From positions 1 through 7,209 of the forward strand of contig JANTFY010000115.1 of the NCBI GenBank assembly GCA_024763185.1: 7,209 bases of DNA, read 5' to 3'. The position numbers and the translations under genes are program-made. This document shows, piece by piece, positions 1 to 6,353 of the stretch. Below the pieces are notes generated by a model. That model was not told the DNA's origin. It saw nothing but the letters and a program-made list of their open reading frames with translations, and searched no databases. Positions within the stretch are counted from its first letter, which is position 1; each line of letters opens with the position of its first letter. The stretch is from Gammaproteobacteria bacterium. GTDB taxonomy: Bacteria; Pseudomonadota; Gammaproteobacteria; GCA-001735895.

Positions 1-2
1 TA

Positions 3-737
3 TTTCAGGGTGTTCCGGTGCAAAACCTGAACTGGACACAAAAATACCGCGAACAACAGATGGTTGTGCCTCCCAAGTCCCTGTTATACGAGGAGGGGTC
101 CAAACCTGATTACGTGTATACGTTGTTTAATGGCTGGATGGCGGTTTATCAAATCTCCAAGGGCGGAAAAAGACAGATACTGAGATTTGCCTTACCCGGG
201 GACTTTATCGGTTTTCAGGCAGACTCGAACGGCATTGTTTCGCATTCGGTTTCGGCCGTCACCGAATCCATCGTTTGTGCCTTCCCTCGCGATAGTTTAA
301 TGGATCTGTTTGAAAGTCAGCCCATGTTGCCTTTACGCCTGGCCTCGATGGAAGCCCGGGACATGAGTCTTTGCCAGCAACATCAGGCTTTTAGCAGCAG
401 CAAGGATGCCTATGAAAGCATTGCCTTTTTACTTATGGAATTGTTTTATCGAACTCGCCTGCAAATGCGTCATAGTTTTGATCCGGTAAACAACATGATC
501 GATTTCCCCTTGACGCAGGAAGAAATCGGGGATGCAGTTGGTTTAACCAATATACATGTTAACCGGGTAATACGTCAGTTTCATAAATTAGGCCTGATCG
601 ATTGTCACAAGAGAAAGCTTAAAATACTCAATGAGGAAAGCCTTGCCGAAATAGGAGATTTTGATAAGGACCTGATTAGTAAAGGCGATTACTTTGCTGT
701 TAAACATGAGGAAAGGATTAGGAGTCGATCAGGCTAA
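3..737 (+). CDS. Crp/Fnr-family transcriptional regulator, probably 5'-truncated by the window edge
   Basis: This is a cytoplasmic DNA-binding regulator of the Crp/Fnr superfamily. Counting from the GTG at 18, residues about 15-110 form the cyclic-nucleotide-binding-like beta-roll (YEEG, LFNGW, QILRFALPGDFIGFQ), followed by a dimerisation helix and a C-terminal winged helix-turn-helix at about 160-205 (LTQEEIGDAVGLTNIHVNRVIRQ). The recognition helix reads TNIHVNRVIRQ and lacks the E-x-x-S-R motif of FNR/FixK proteins, so an FNR-type operator should not be assumed. The GTG at 18 has a possible AGGG ribosome site at 7-10. However, the frame is open to position 3 and the extra residues (FQGVPV) look like the conserved lead-in of this family, so the true start is probably outside the window. 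N-terminal iron-sulphur cysteines therefore cannot be judged. The effector and targets are unknown. The gene ends with TAA, 339 bases before the transporter genes. Confidence 0.88.
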   Translation, partial: FQGVPVQNLNWTQKYREQQMVVPPKSLLYEEGSKPDYVYTLFNGWMAVYQISKGGKRQILRFALPGDFIGFQADSNGIVSHSVSAVTESIVCAFPRDSLMDLFESQPMLPLRLASMEARDMSLCQQHQAFSSSKDAYESIAFLLMELFYRTRLQMRHSFDPVNNMIDFPLTQEEIGDAVGLTNIHVNRVIRQFHKLGLIDCHKRKLKILNEESLAEIGDFDKDLISKGDYFAVKHEERIRSRSG

Positions 738-778
738 AAACTAACGGCTTAAAAGCGTAGAGAATTACGTGAAATTAT

Positions 779-820
779 AACCCCTGGCTTAAATTGGCAG
801 TCGTCACTGAAGCCTGGGTT
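779..820. repeat. imperfect inverted repeat (hairpin) downstream of the regulator gene
   Basis: Arms 779-790 and 810-820 can pair over ten base pairs, with one T-T mismatch and one bulged C, around a 19-base loop. It lies about 40 bases after the regulator's stop codon. No run of T follows the 3' arm, so it is not a standard intrinsic terminator. It could be a 3'-end stabiliser, part of a Rho-dependent end, or chance. Confidence 0.35.
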
Positions 821-898
821 AGAAGAAGGTCAGCGCAAAGCAGTACCGATAAAAATTTTAATAAATCAAAATGGCTCTGTAGGAAAATTATGTAACAG

Positions 899-981
899 GT
901 CATTGCGAGCGATAGCGTGGCAATCTACGCGGTTTTGCGGTGCTGAACGACCATAGATTCCCGCGCTGCGCTCGGAATGAC
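899..981. repeat. MITE-like palindromic intergenic repeat
   Basis: The left arm is 899-927 (29 bases, starting GTCATTGCGAGCGATAGCG). The right arm is 954-981 (28 bases). The reverse complement of the right arm matches the left arm at 24 positions with one gap. The 26-base centre (928-953) is unpaired. The GTCATTGCGAGCG...GGCAATCT type of arm resembles, from memory, dispersed palindromic repeats seen between genes in many bacterial genomes. No protein is encoded in it and no clear target-site duplication is visible. It sits between the regulator and the binding-protein gene and ends about 95 bases before the latter's start. In RNA it would fold into a long stem-loop. The right arm has no T-run immediately after it, so a terminator role is unlikely. 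Confidence 0.7.
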
Positions 982-1076
982 AGAGTTTTGTCAAAAATAT
1001 CGCAGAACTTTTAACAACATGATTTTCATACATAGCCATTTAAATCAATTTGTTCAACAATAATAAAGGATGACAT

Positions 1077-2669
1077 ATGAAACCAACCGACAAACTGCTA
1101 TCTCGTTTAAATAACGCAGAGGTATCGCGCAGAGATTTTCTTAAAAAAGCCAGTGCGCTCGGCATAGCCGGCGCACTTCCTGGCGCTCTTTTAAGCACCA
1201 ATGCAGTAGCCGCAAAACCCAAGCGGGGCGGTCATTTACGCATTGCCTTGGCAGGGGGGTCAACGGGGGATTCGCTGGATCCTACACGGCTCACCAGTCC
1301 GCACATCAATTTTTTGTATTATACGACGCATGCGCAACTGACCGAGGTGTTGCCGAATGGCGAGTTATCGCCCTATCTGGCGGAATCCTACGAGTACGGA
1401 AAAGACGCTTCTGAATGGATTTTCAAACTGCGTAAGGGGGCAGAGTTCCACAACGGCAAAACCATAACTGCTGACGATGTGATTGCCTCGCTGGATCGTC
1501 ATCGAGGCGAAGACTCGGCTTCGCAGATGAAGTCGTTCATGCAGGAAATAATCAGTCTGAAAAAAGACGGTGATTCTACCGTGATTATCAAGCTGCAGAA
1601 CCCCAATGTGGACTTTCCGACTATCCTCAGTGCGCCAACGCTGGGTATCCTGCCGTCAACCAATGGAAAAGTGGAAGACTTCACGGTCGGCAGTGGTGCC
1701 TATATGCTGGAAAAATTTGAGCCCGGTCAACGCTCACTGGTGAAAAGAAATCCAAATTTCTTTTTCCCTGATCGAGGTTATGTGGATTCGGCAGAAATAC
1801 TAACCATAGCTGATTCGACGGCTCGTCAAAACGCGCTGGTTACCGGTGCTGTTGACGTGATCGGTGATGTGCCCGCGGCAACTGCAGACCTTCTGGCCAG
1901 GAACGCTAAAATCAAAGTGCTGGATGTGACTGGCATGATGCACGATACCTTCCCGATGCTGACCAACCAGGCGCCTCTGGATAATAATCACGTGCGAATG
2001 GCGCTTAAGCTGTCCATCGATCGGGAAGAAGTGCTGGAGAAGATTCTGAGCGGTCATGGCATGGTGGGTAACGATCATCCGATATCTCCTGTAAACCGCT
2101 TTTTCAATACTGAGCTCGAGCAAAGGGTCTATGATCCTGAAAAAGCCAAATGGCATCTGAAACAGGCAGGCCTGAGCAAGCTTAAGATCAAATTGAGCGT
2201 ATCGGATAGTGTCTATGCCGGTGCGGTCGATACCGCAGTTCTTTACAGTGAGCAGGCAAAAAAATCCGGCATTGAAATAACACCCAACCGGGTACCGGCT
2301 GATGGTTATTGGAAAGATGTCTGGCTCAAGCATCCGTGGTGTGTTAGTAACTGGAGTGGTCGCCCGACCGAGGACTGGATGTTTACCCAGGCCTATGCGG
2401 CAACGTCCAACTGGAACGAAACCTTGTGGAAAAATGATCGTTTCAATGAATTACTGGTAGCGGCCCGGGCTGAGCTGGAAGATAGCAAGCGGCGTGACAT
2501 GTATTATGAAATGCAAAGACTGGTGCGAGATGATGGCGGTTCTGTGGTCCATCTTTTTGCCAATCATATTACGGCTTATAATGAAAATGTGGGTGTGCCC
2601 AGTAAGGTGGCCGGAAACTGGGAATTTGACGGTTTCAAGATGGTCGAAAGATGGTGGCTTAATAGTTAA
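1077..2669 (+). CDS. ABC transporter periplasmic solute-binding protein, family 5 (peptide/nickel type), Tat-exported
   Basis: This 530-residue protein is the periplasmic substrate receptor of the importer encoded downstream. Residues 16-24 (VSRRDFLKK) form a consensus twin-arginine motif, followed by a hydrophobic stretch to about residue 40 and a likely cleavage near AVAA (43-46), so export is probably by Tat in folded form. The mature part has family 5 hallmarks: GGHLRIAL (51-58), an LAESYEY stretch (101-107), WIFKLRKGAEFHNGKTITADDV (114-135), and NNHVRMALKLSIDREEVLEKIL (303-324). The length is usual for the family. The ATG at 1077 is supported by AAAGGA at 1065-1070, six bases upstream. 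The protein resembles DppA/OppA-like receptors of the NDHPI/GRPTEDWMF subgroup. I cannot tell its ligand: di- or oligopeptide, opine-like compound and others are all possible. An intrinsic terminator follows immediately, which suggests separate, higher expression than the membrane genes. Confidence 0.95.
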   Translation: MKPTDKLLSRLNNAEVSRRDFLKKASALGIAGALPGALLSTNAVAAKPKRGGHLRIALAGGSTGDSLDPTRLTSPHINFLYYTTHAQLTEVLPNGELSPYLAESYEYGKDASEWIFKLRKGAEFHNGKTITADDVIASLDRHRGEDSASQMKSFMQEIISLKKDGDSTVIIKLQNPNVDFPTILSAPTLGILPSTNGKVEDFTVGSGAYMLEKFEPGQRSLVKRNPNFFFPDRGYVDSAEILTIADSTARQNALVTGAVDVIGDVPAATADLLARNAKIKVLDVTGMMHDTFPMLTNQAPLDNNHVRMALKLSIDREEVLEKILSGHGMVGNDHPISPVNRFFNTELEQRVYDPEKAKWHLKQAGLSKLKIKLSVSDSVYAGAVDTAVLYSEQAKKSGIEITPNRVPADGYWKDVWLKHPWCVSNWSGRPTEDWMFTQAYAATSNWNETLWKNDRFNELLVAARAELEDSKRRDMYYEMQRLVRDDGGSVVHLFANHITAYNENVGVPSKVAGNWEFDGFKMVERWWLNS

Positions 2670-2696
2670 ATAAAGCATATTTTTTTAACTCATAAG

Positions 2697-2724
2697 GCGG
2701 CCCGATAACAGGGCCGCTTTTTTT
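2697..2724 (+). terminator. strong Rho-independent terminator after the binding-protein gene
   Basis: A perfect 7-bp GC-rich stem (GCGGCCC 2697-2703 with GGGCCGC 2711-2717) encloses a 7-base loop and is followed by seven T (2718-2724). The stem can extend by a G-T and two A-T pairs into the T-run. It starts 27 bases after the binding-protein stop codon and 94 bases before the next start, so it lies inside the transporter cluster. It probably ends or attenuates transcription so that the receptor mRNA is in excess over the permease/ATPase mRNA. Confidence 0.9.
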
Positions 2725-2790
2725 AGCGGTGATGAAATACCAATCGACATATGTTTTATTTAAACCGGAGCCTGCTCAGGAAATCCTATT

Positions 2791-3747
2791 GTGAGTAATA
2801 TCCTGCGCATACTGTTTCAGCGACTGGCCCTGGGTTTATTTACCCTGTTCATTGTTTCGTTGATTATCTTCATGGGCATCACCCTGTTGCCGGGAGACGC
2901 CGCGGAAGCAATGCTGGGTCAATCGGCGACACCCGATACCGTGGCGGCCCTGCGTGTACAGTTGGGTTTGGATCTGCCGCCACACACGCGCTATTTCAAT
3001 TGGCTTCTGGGTGCCCTGCAGGGTGACTTTGGCACTTCAGTGGGTAGTGGCCAGCAGATATCAAGCCTGATCGGCACGCGCTTTGCGAATACACTTTTCC
3101 TGGCAATTTTCGCGGCAACCATTGCGGTACCGCTGGCGCTAATACTGGGTATTCTGGCGGCTCTGTATCGAAGCTCCGTGTATGATCGAGTCGTCAACGT
3201 GGTGACGCTGGCCTCGATATCGATGCCTGAGTTTTTTATCTCCTATATCCTGATACTTTTTGTTTCAGTAAAAGCCGGCTGGTTACCCAGTCTGGCCAAT
3301 GTTCAGACTGGCGTCCCGTTTCTGGTACGGCTGGAAATGACACTGTTACCGGCCCTGGCATTAACCCTGATGTCGGTGGCGCATATGATGCGCATGACAC
3401 GTGCTTCAATTATCAACCTGTTGGCCAATCCCTATATCGAAATGGCCACCTTGAAGGGCATTAAAAAAGCCAGGATTATTACCCACCATGCCTTACCCAA
3501 TGCCTGGGCACCAATCGTCAACGTAATTGTACTTAACCTGGCTTACCTGATCGTCGGGGTCGTGGTGGTTGAAGTGGTTTTTGTTTATCCGGGTCTGGGG
3601 CAATTACTGGTAGATTCGGTGCAACGACGGGATTTACCCGTGGTACAGGCCGCCTGCCTGATTTTTGCCGCCACCTACATCCTGCTCAATTTATTTGCAG
3701 ATATCATTTCCATCGTAACCAATCCACGCTTATTGAATCCAAAATGA
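2791..3747 (+). CDS. ABC transporter permease, DppB/OppB-like
   Basis: This 318-residue inner-membrane protein is one half of the transport channel. Hydrophobic segments lie at about 11-31, 100-125, 134-160, 184-204, 242-264 and 286-309, giving the usual six-helix permease. The ATPase-contacting EAA loop is EMATLKG...LPN at 217-237. Other DppB-family signatures are LPGDAAEAMLG (33-43), a short periplasmic LQGDFGTSV (76-84) and VFVYPGLGQLLVDSV (263-277). The chosen start is a GTG with AGGA at 2778-2781, nine bases upstream. The frame is closed by a TAA at 2761-2763, so only a few residues could be added and no ATG is available. Its promoter is not evident. It follows the internal terminator, so either read-through or a promoter in 2725-2785 must serve it. 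The substrate is unknown. The stop overlaps the start of a 17-codon ORF. Confidence 0.95.
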   Translation: MSNILRILFQRLALGLFTLFIVSLIIFMGITLLPGDAAEAMLGQSATPDTVAALRVQLGLDLPPHTRYFNWLLGALQGDFGTSVGSGQQISSLIGTRFANTLFLAIFAATIAVPLALILGILAALYRSSVYDRVVNVVTLASISMPEFFISYILILFVSVKAGWLPSLANVQTGVPFLVRLEMTLLPALALTLMSVAHMMRMTRASIINLLANPYIEMATLKGIKKARIITHHALPNAWAPIVNVIVLNLAYLIVGVVVVEVVFVYPGLGQLLVDSVQRRDLPVVQAACLIFAATYILLNLFADIISIVTNPRLLNPK

Positions 3748-3797
3748 AGCGACTGATGAGTACGGTTAACTATCCTCGACAAATTCCGGAGCAGTGA
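3744..3797 (+). CDS. 17-codon mini-ORF bridging the two permease genes (possible translational coupler)
   Basis: The ATG at 3744 overlaps the stop of the upstream permease (ATGA), and the frame MKRLMSTVNYPRQIPEQ ends with a TGA at 3795-3797 whose last base is the first base of the next permease's ATG (TGATG). The mini-ORF thus exactly spans the 49-base gap, with an overlap at each end. It could let ribosomes that finish the first permease re-initiate and deliver translation to the second. The peptide has no recognisable domain, and such an arrangement can arise by chance in a gap this short, so its coding status is uncertain. Confidence 0.25.
   Translation: MKRLMSTVNYPRQIPEQ
3788..3791 (+). 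promoter_or_regulatory. ribosome binding site deciding the start of the second permease
   Basis: GGAG at 3788-3791 is only two bases from the GTG at 3794, five bases from the ATG at 3797 and 14 bases from the ATG at 3806. Five bases is the only workable distance, which favours the ATG at 3797. Confidence 0.6.
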
Positions 3798-4639
3798 TGA
3801 ATAAAATGCGATTTGCCTGGAATGAGTTCAATAAAGCACCGCTGACGGCCAAGATCGGGCTTCTGATCATTGTCGTCTATGTCTTTGTGGCGATTTTTGC
3901 GCCCTTGATCGCGCCTTTCGGGGAGTCGGAAATCGTTGGCAGAAAATACCTGCCGTGGAGTAATGAATTTCTATTGGGTACCGATAACCTGGGACGCGAT
4001 ATGTTCACACGGATCGTCTATGGTGCCAGAAATACCGTTGGTATTGCCCTCATCACCACGTTACTCGCCTTTTCACTGGGCGGTATTTTCGGGATTTTTG
4101 CCGCTGTGATGGGGGGCTGGACCGAGCTGGTTCTCAGTCGAGTTGTGGATATTCTGATGGCCATTCCATCGCTGATATTCTCAATGCTGCTGCTGACGAT
4201 TTTTGGTACCTCGGTCATTAGCCTTATTCTGATCATCGGCGTGCTTGATTCCACCCGGGTCTATCGACTTGCGCGAGCAACAAGCCTTAATATCGTCGTC
4301 ATGGATTATATTGATGTGGCCAGACTGCGCGGTGAAAAAATCGGCTGGATCATTATCAATGAAATCCTGCCCAATATTTCCGCTCCGCTGGTGGCCGAGT
4401 TCGGCATTCGGTTCTGTTTTGTTTTTCTGACCATCAGCTCATTGAGTTTTCTTGGTTTGGGTATTCAACCGCCAACGGCAGACTGGGGGGGCATGGTACG
4501 GGATACGGCAGACCTTATTACTTTCGATGACTATACGCCGCTGATTCCAGCCGCGGCTATTGCCATTCTTACCATAGGCGTCAATTTTGTTGTGGACTGG
4601 TTTTTGCAGAAAACCAGTGGGCTTAAAGATGAGCTCTGA
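3797..4639 (+). CDS. ABC transporter permease, DppC/OppC-like
   Basis: This 280-residue inner-membrane protein is the second half of the channel. The cytoplasmic N-terminus (FAWNEFNKAPLTAKIG, 7-21) leads into a first membrane helix at about 20-40. The family-defining LGTDNLGRDMFTRIVYGAR is at 60-78. The EAA loop is YIDVARLRGEKIG...LPN at 171-193, and the C-terminal SFLGLGIQPPTADWGGM is at 217-233. Further hydrophobic segments (about 81-104, 117-136, 138-151, 197-222 and 249-269) complete the permease. A GTG at 3794 in the same frame is possible, but the ribosome site fits the ATG at 3797. The last 11 bases overlap the ATPase gene, indicating translational coupling in one operon with the genes on both sides. 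No key motif is missing. Substrate specificity is unknown. Confidence 0.95.
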   Translation: MNKMRFAWNEFNKAPLTAKIGLLIIVVYVFVAIFAPLIAPFGESEIVGRKYLPWSNEFLLGTDNLGRDMFTRIVYGARNTVGIALITTLLAFSLGGIFGIFAAVMGGWTELVLSRVVDILMAIPSLIFSMLLLTIFGTSVISLILIIGVLDSTRVYRLARATSLNIVVMDYIDVARLRGEKIGWIIINEILPNISAPLVAEFGIRFCFVFLTISSLSFLGLGIQPPTADWGGMVRDTADLITFDDYTPLIPAAAIAILTIGVNFVVDWFLQKTSGLKDEL

Positions 4640-6284
4640 AAGCGATCCATTACTGCTTGAAATCAGCGACCTGCAAGTCGAAGGTTTCAGCGAGGACCAA
4701 TGGCATGAAATTGTTAAAGGAGTTGATCTGACTCTGAAAAGAGGTGAGGTGCTTGGCTTGATAGGGGAGTCCGGTGCTGGTAAATCCACCATCGGCATGG
4801 CGGCTATGGGTTATGCTAAACCCGGCTGCCGCATAAAAGGTGGCAGTATCAAATTTAATGGCATCGAACTCACAACGGCTTCCGAAGAGGAAAAGCGTAA
4901 ACTGCGGGGCTCCCGTATTGCCTATGTTGCACAAAGCGCGGCCGCCTCATTTAATCCGGCTCATAAAATTATCAACCAGTTCAGTGAAACCGTTATTCAT
5001 CACGGTTTGGGTAACCGAAAGCAGGCCTATGCCGACGCAAAGGAATTGTATCGTCGACTCAAGATGCCCGAGCCCGACCAGATTGGTTTTCGCTACCCGC
5101 ACCAGGTTTCAGGCGGGCAGCTGCAACGTGCCATGACTGCCATGGCCTTGTCCTGTCGTCCGGATCTTATTATTTTTGATGAGCCGACAACGGCTCTGGA
5201 TGTCACCACGCAAATTGAAGTATTGGTCACTATAAGGGACATAGTCAGGCAATATAATACGGCGGCTATTTATATTTCGCATGATCTTGCAATAGTGGCC
5301 CAGATGGCGGACAGGATCAAAGTACTCAGATATGGTGATAGCGTTGAAGAGTCCGCAACCAGGGACATGTTAAGCAACCCCAGGGAAAACTATACCAAAA
5401 CACTGTGGGCTGTCCGAACATTTAAAAAGACTGTCAAACCGCCCGACCCTCAACCAGCCGCGCTGGTTAAGGTGGACGATATAACCGCAACGTACCCCGG
5501 AGCCTCCTTACCGGTATTGTCGAACGTGAGTTTAGAAATTCAAAGAGGAGAAACGGTCGCTATTGTGGGAGAGTCGGGTAGCGGCAAAAGTACCCTGGCC
5601 AAAGTTATCACCGGCCTGTTGCCCCAGGACAAAGGTCAAATTTTATATGAGGGCGTCGGGCTGTCATCGAAATACCGCGATCGATCCAGCTATCATCTGC
5701 AAAAAATTCAAATGATATACCAGATGGCAGACACGGCGATGAATCCACGCCATCGAGTACGAGATATTTTGGGCCGACCGCTCAAGTTTTTCCTGAATCT
5801 GCGGGGTAACGAAAAGGAAAAGCGTTTGCGCGAATTAATGGAGATGATTGAACTGGATCCTGATAAATTTCTGGATCGGCTGCCTTCCGAGTTGTCAGGC
5901 GGTGAAAAACAGCGTGTTTGCATCGCACGTGCGATTGCTGCACAGCCGTCATTTATCATTTGCGATGAAGTGACCTCGGCGCTCGATCAACTGGTAGCGG
6001 AAGGTATACTGCGTCTGCTGGATCGATTGCAGCAAGAGCTTAACCTGGGTTACATGTTTATCACGCACGATATTGCAACCGTGAATGCCATTGCAGACAA
6101 GGTCGTTGTTATGCTGCAAGGTCAAGTCGTGGATCAGGGTGCAAAAGATGAGGTGTTTGCACCACCTCAACACGAGTATACTAAGCTGCTGTTGACCTCT
6201 GTGCCTGAAATGGATCCTGAGTGGATGGACAGGGTGCTTGCCGAACGTGCCGCAAAAGGCGGTATGAAAGCGGCGGGTTATTGA
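4629..6284 (+). CDS. fused double ABC ATPase of a peptide-type importer (DppD-DppF-like)
   Basis: This 551-residue cytoplasmic protein carries both nucleotide-binding domains of the importer. Domain 1 has Walker A GESGAGKST (46-54), Q-loop Q102, signature VSGGQ (160-164), Walker B IIFDEP (181-186) and switch H218. Domain 2 has Walker A GESGSGKST (314-322), Q-loop Q365, signature LSGGE (422-426), Walker B IICDE (443-447) and H480. Both sites therefore look competent for ATP hydrolysis. Oligopeptide-type C-terminal tails follow each domain (PRENYTKTLWAV, 251-262; PPQHEYTKLLLTSVPEMDP, 512-530). Domain 2 carries YQMADTAMNPR in place of the usual FQDP-x-x-S-L-N-P-R, a variant I associate with this subfamily. 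The ATG at 4629 is preferred: it overlaps the upstream permease by 11 bases, whereas the in-frame ATG at 4587 would add 14 residues that read as out-of-frame permease sequence. No strong ribosome site is visible, so coupling is likely. It is the last gene of the operon. Confidence 0.95.
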   Translation: MSSESDPLLLEISDLQVEGFSEDQWHEIVKGVDLTLKRGEVLGLIGESGAGKSTIGMAAMGYAKPGCRIKGGSIKFNGIELTTASEEEKRKLRGSRIAYVAQSAAASFNPAHKIINQFSETVIHHGLGNRKQAYADAKELYRRLKMPEPDQIGFRYPHQVSGGQLQRAMTAMALSCRPDLIIFDEPTTALDVTTQIEVLVTIRDIVRQYNTAAIYISHDLAIVAQMADRIKVLRYGDSVEESATRDMLSNPRENYTKTLWAVRTFKKTVKPPDPQPAALVKVDDITATYPGASLPVLSNVSLEIQRGETVAIVGESGSGKSTLAKVITGLLPQDKGQILYEGVGLSSKYRDRSSYHLQKIQMIYQMADTAMNPRHRVRDILGRPLKFFLNLRGNEKEKRLRELMEMIELDPDKFLDRLPSELSGGEKQRVCIARAIAAQPSFIICDEVTSALDQLVAEGILRLLDRLQQELNLGYMFITHDIATVNAIADKVVVMLQGQVVDQGAKDEVFAPPQHEYTKLLLTSVPEMDPEWMDRVLAERAAKGGMKAAGY

Positions 6285-6353
6285 GCGCTATAGGTTACCC
6301 GTATTCGGGCAGTGCTTGTCGACTGGCGCCCGTTACTATTGAGTTAACCGGCT

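Larger units (their letters stand above)
738..1076. other. 339-base intergenic region
   Basis: This gap separates the Crp/Fnr-like regulator from the binding-protein gene. It contains the hairpin at 779-820 and the palindromic repeat at 899-981, and is otherwise AT-rich and non-coding. A TTGTCA at 988-993 and a TTAACA at 1011-1016 resemble -35 boxes, but neither has a good -10 element at normal spacing, so no promoter is called. The transporter promoter most likely lies between 982 and about 1050. A small perfect palindrome (TTGTT-C-AACAA, 1050-1060) lies just upstream of the ribosome site, with no assignable role. Confidence 0.6.

Noticed and set aside
899..981. CRISPR or attachment-site reading of the repeat.
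   Set aside because: There is only one inverted pair, with no direct repeats, spacers or nearby integrase.
988..1016. Possible promoter: TTGTCA (988-993), 17 bases, then TTAACA (1011-1016).
   Set aside because: The -10 candidate matches TATAAT poorly, and TTAACA taken as a -35 has no acceptable -10 downstream either.
1800..2333. A 177-codon open frame on the minus strand inside the binding-protein gene.
   Set aside because: It is antisense to a clearly real gene, has no recognisable domain and starts without a ribosome site. It is a shadow of the plus-strand coding sequence.
4587..4628. Upstream in-frame ATG that would extend the double ATPase by 14 residues.
   Set aside because: The added residues are read from the permease's C-terminal coding sequence in another frame and do not fit the ATPase family's N-terminus. 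The ATG at 4629 gives a normal 11-base overlap.
6298..6309. Small hairpin CCCG-TATT-CGGG in the convergent intergenic gap.
   Set aside because: It has a four-base-pair stem and no T-run on either strand, so it is likely incidental.
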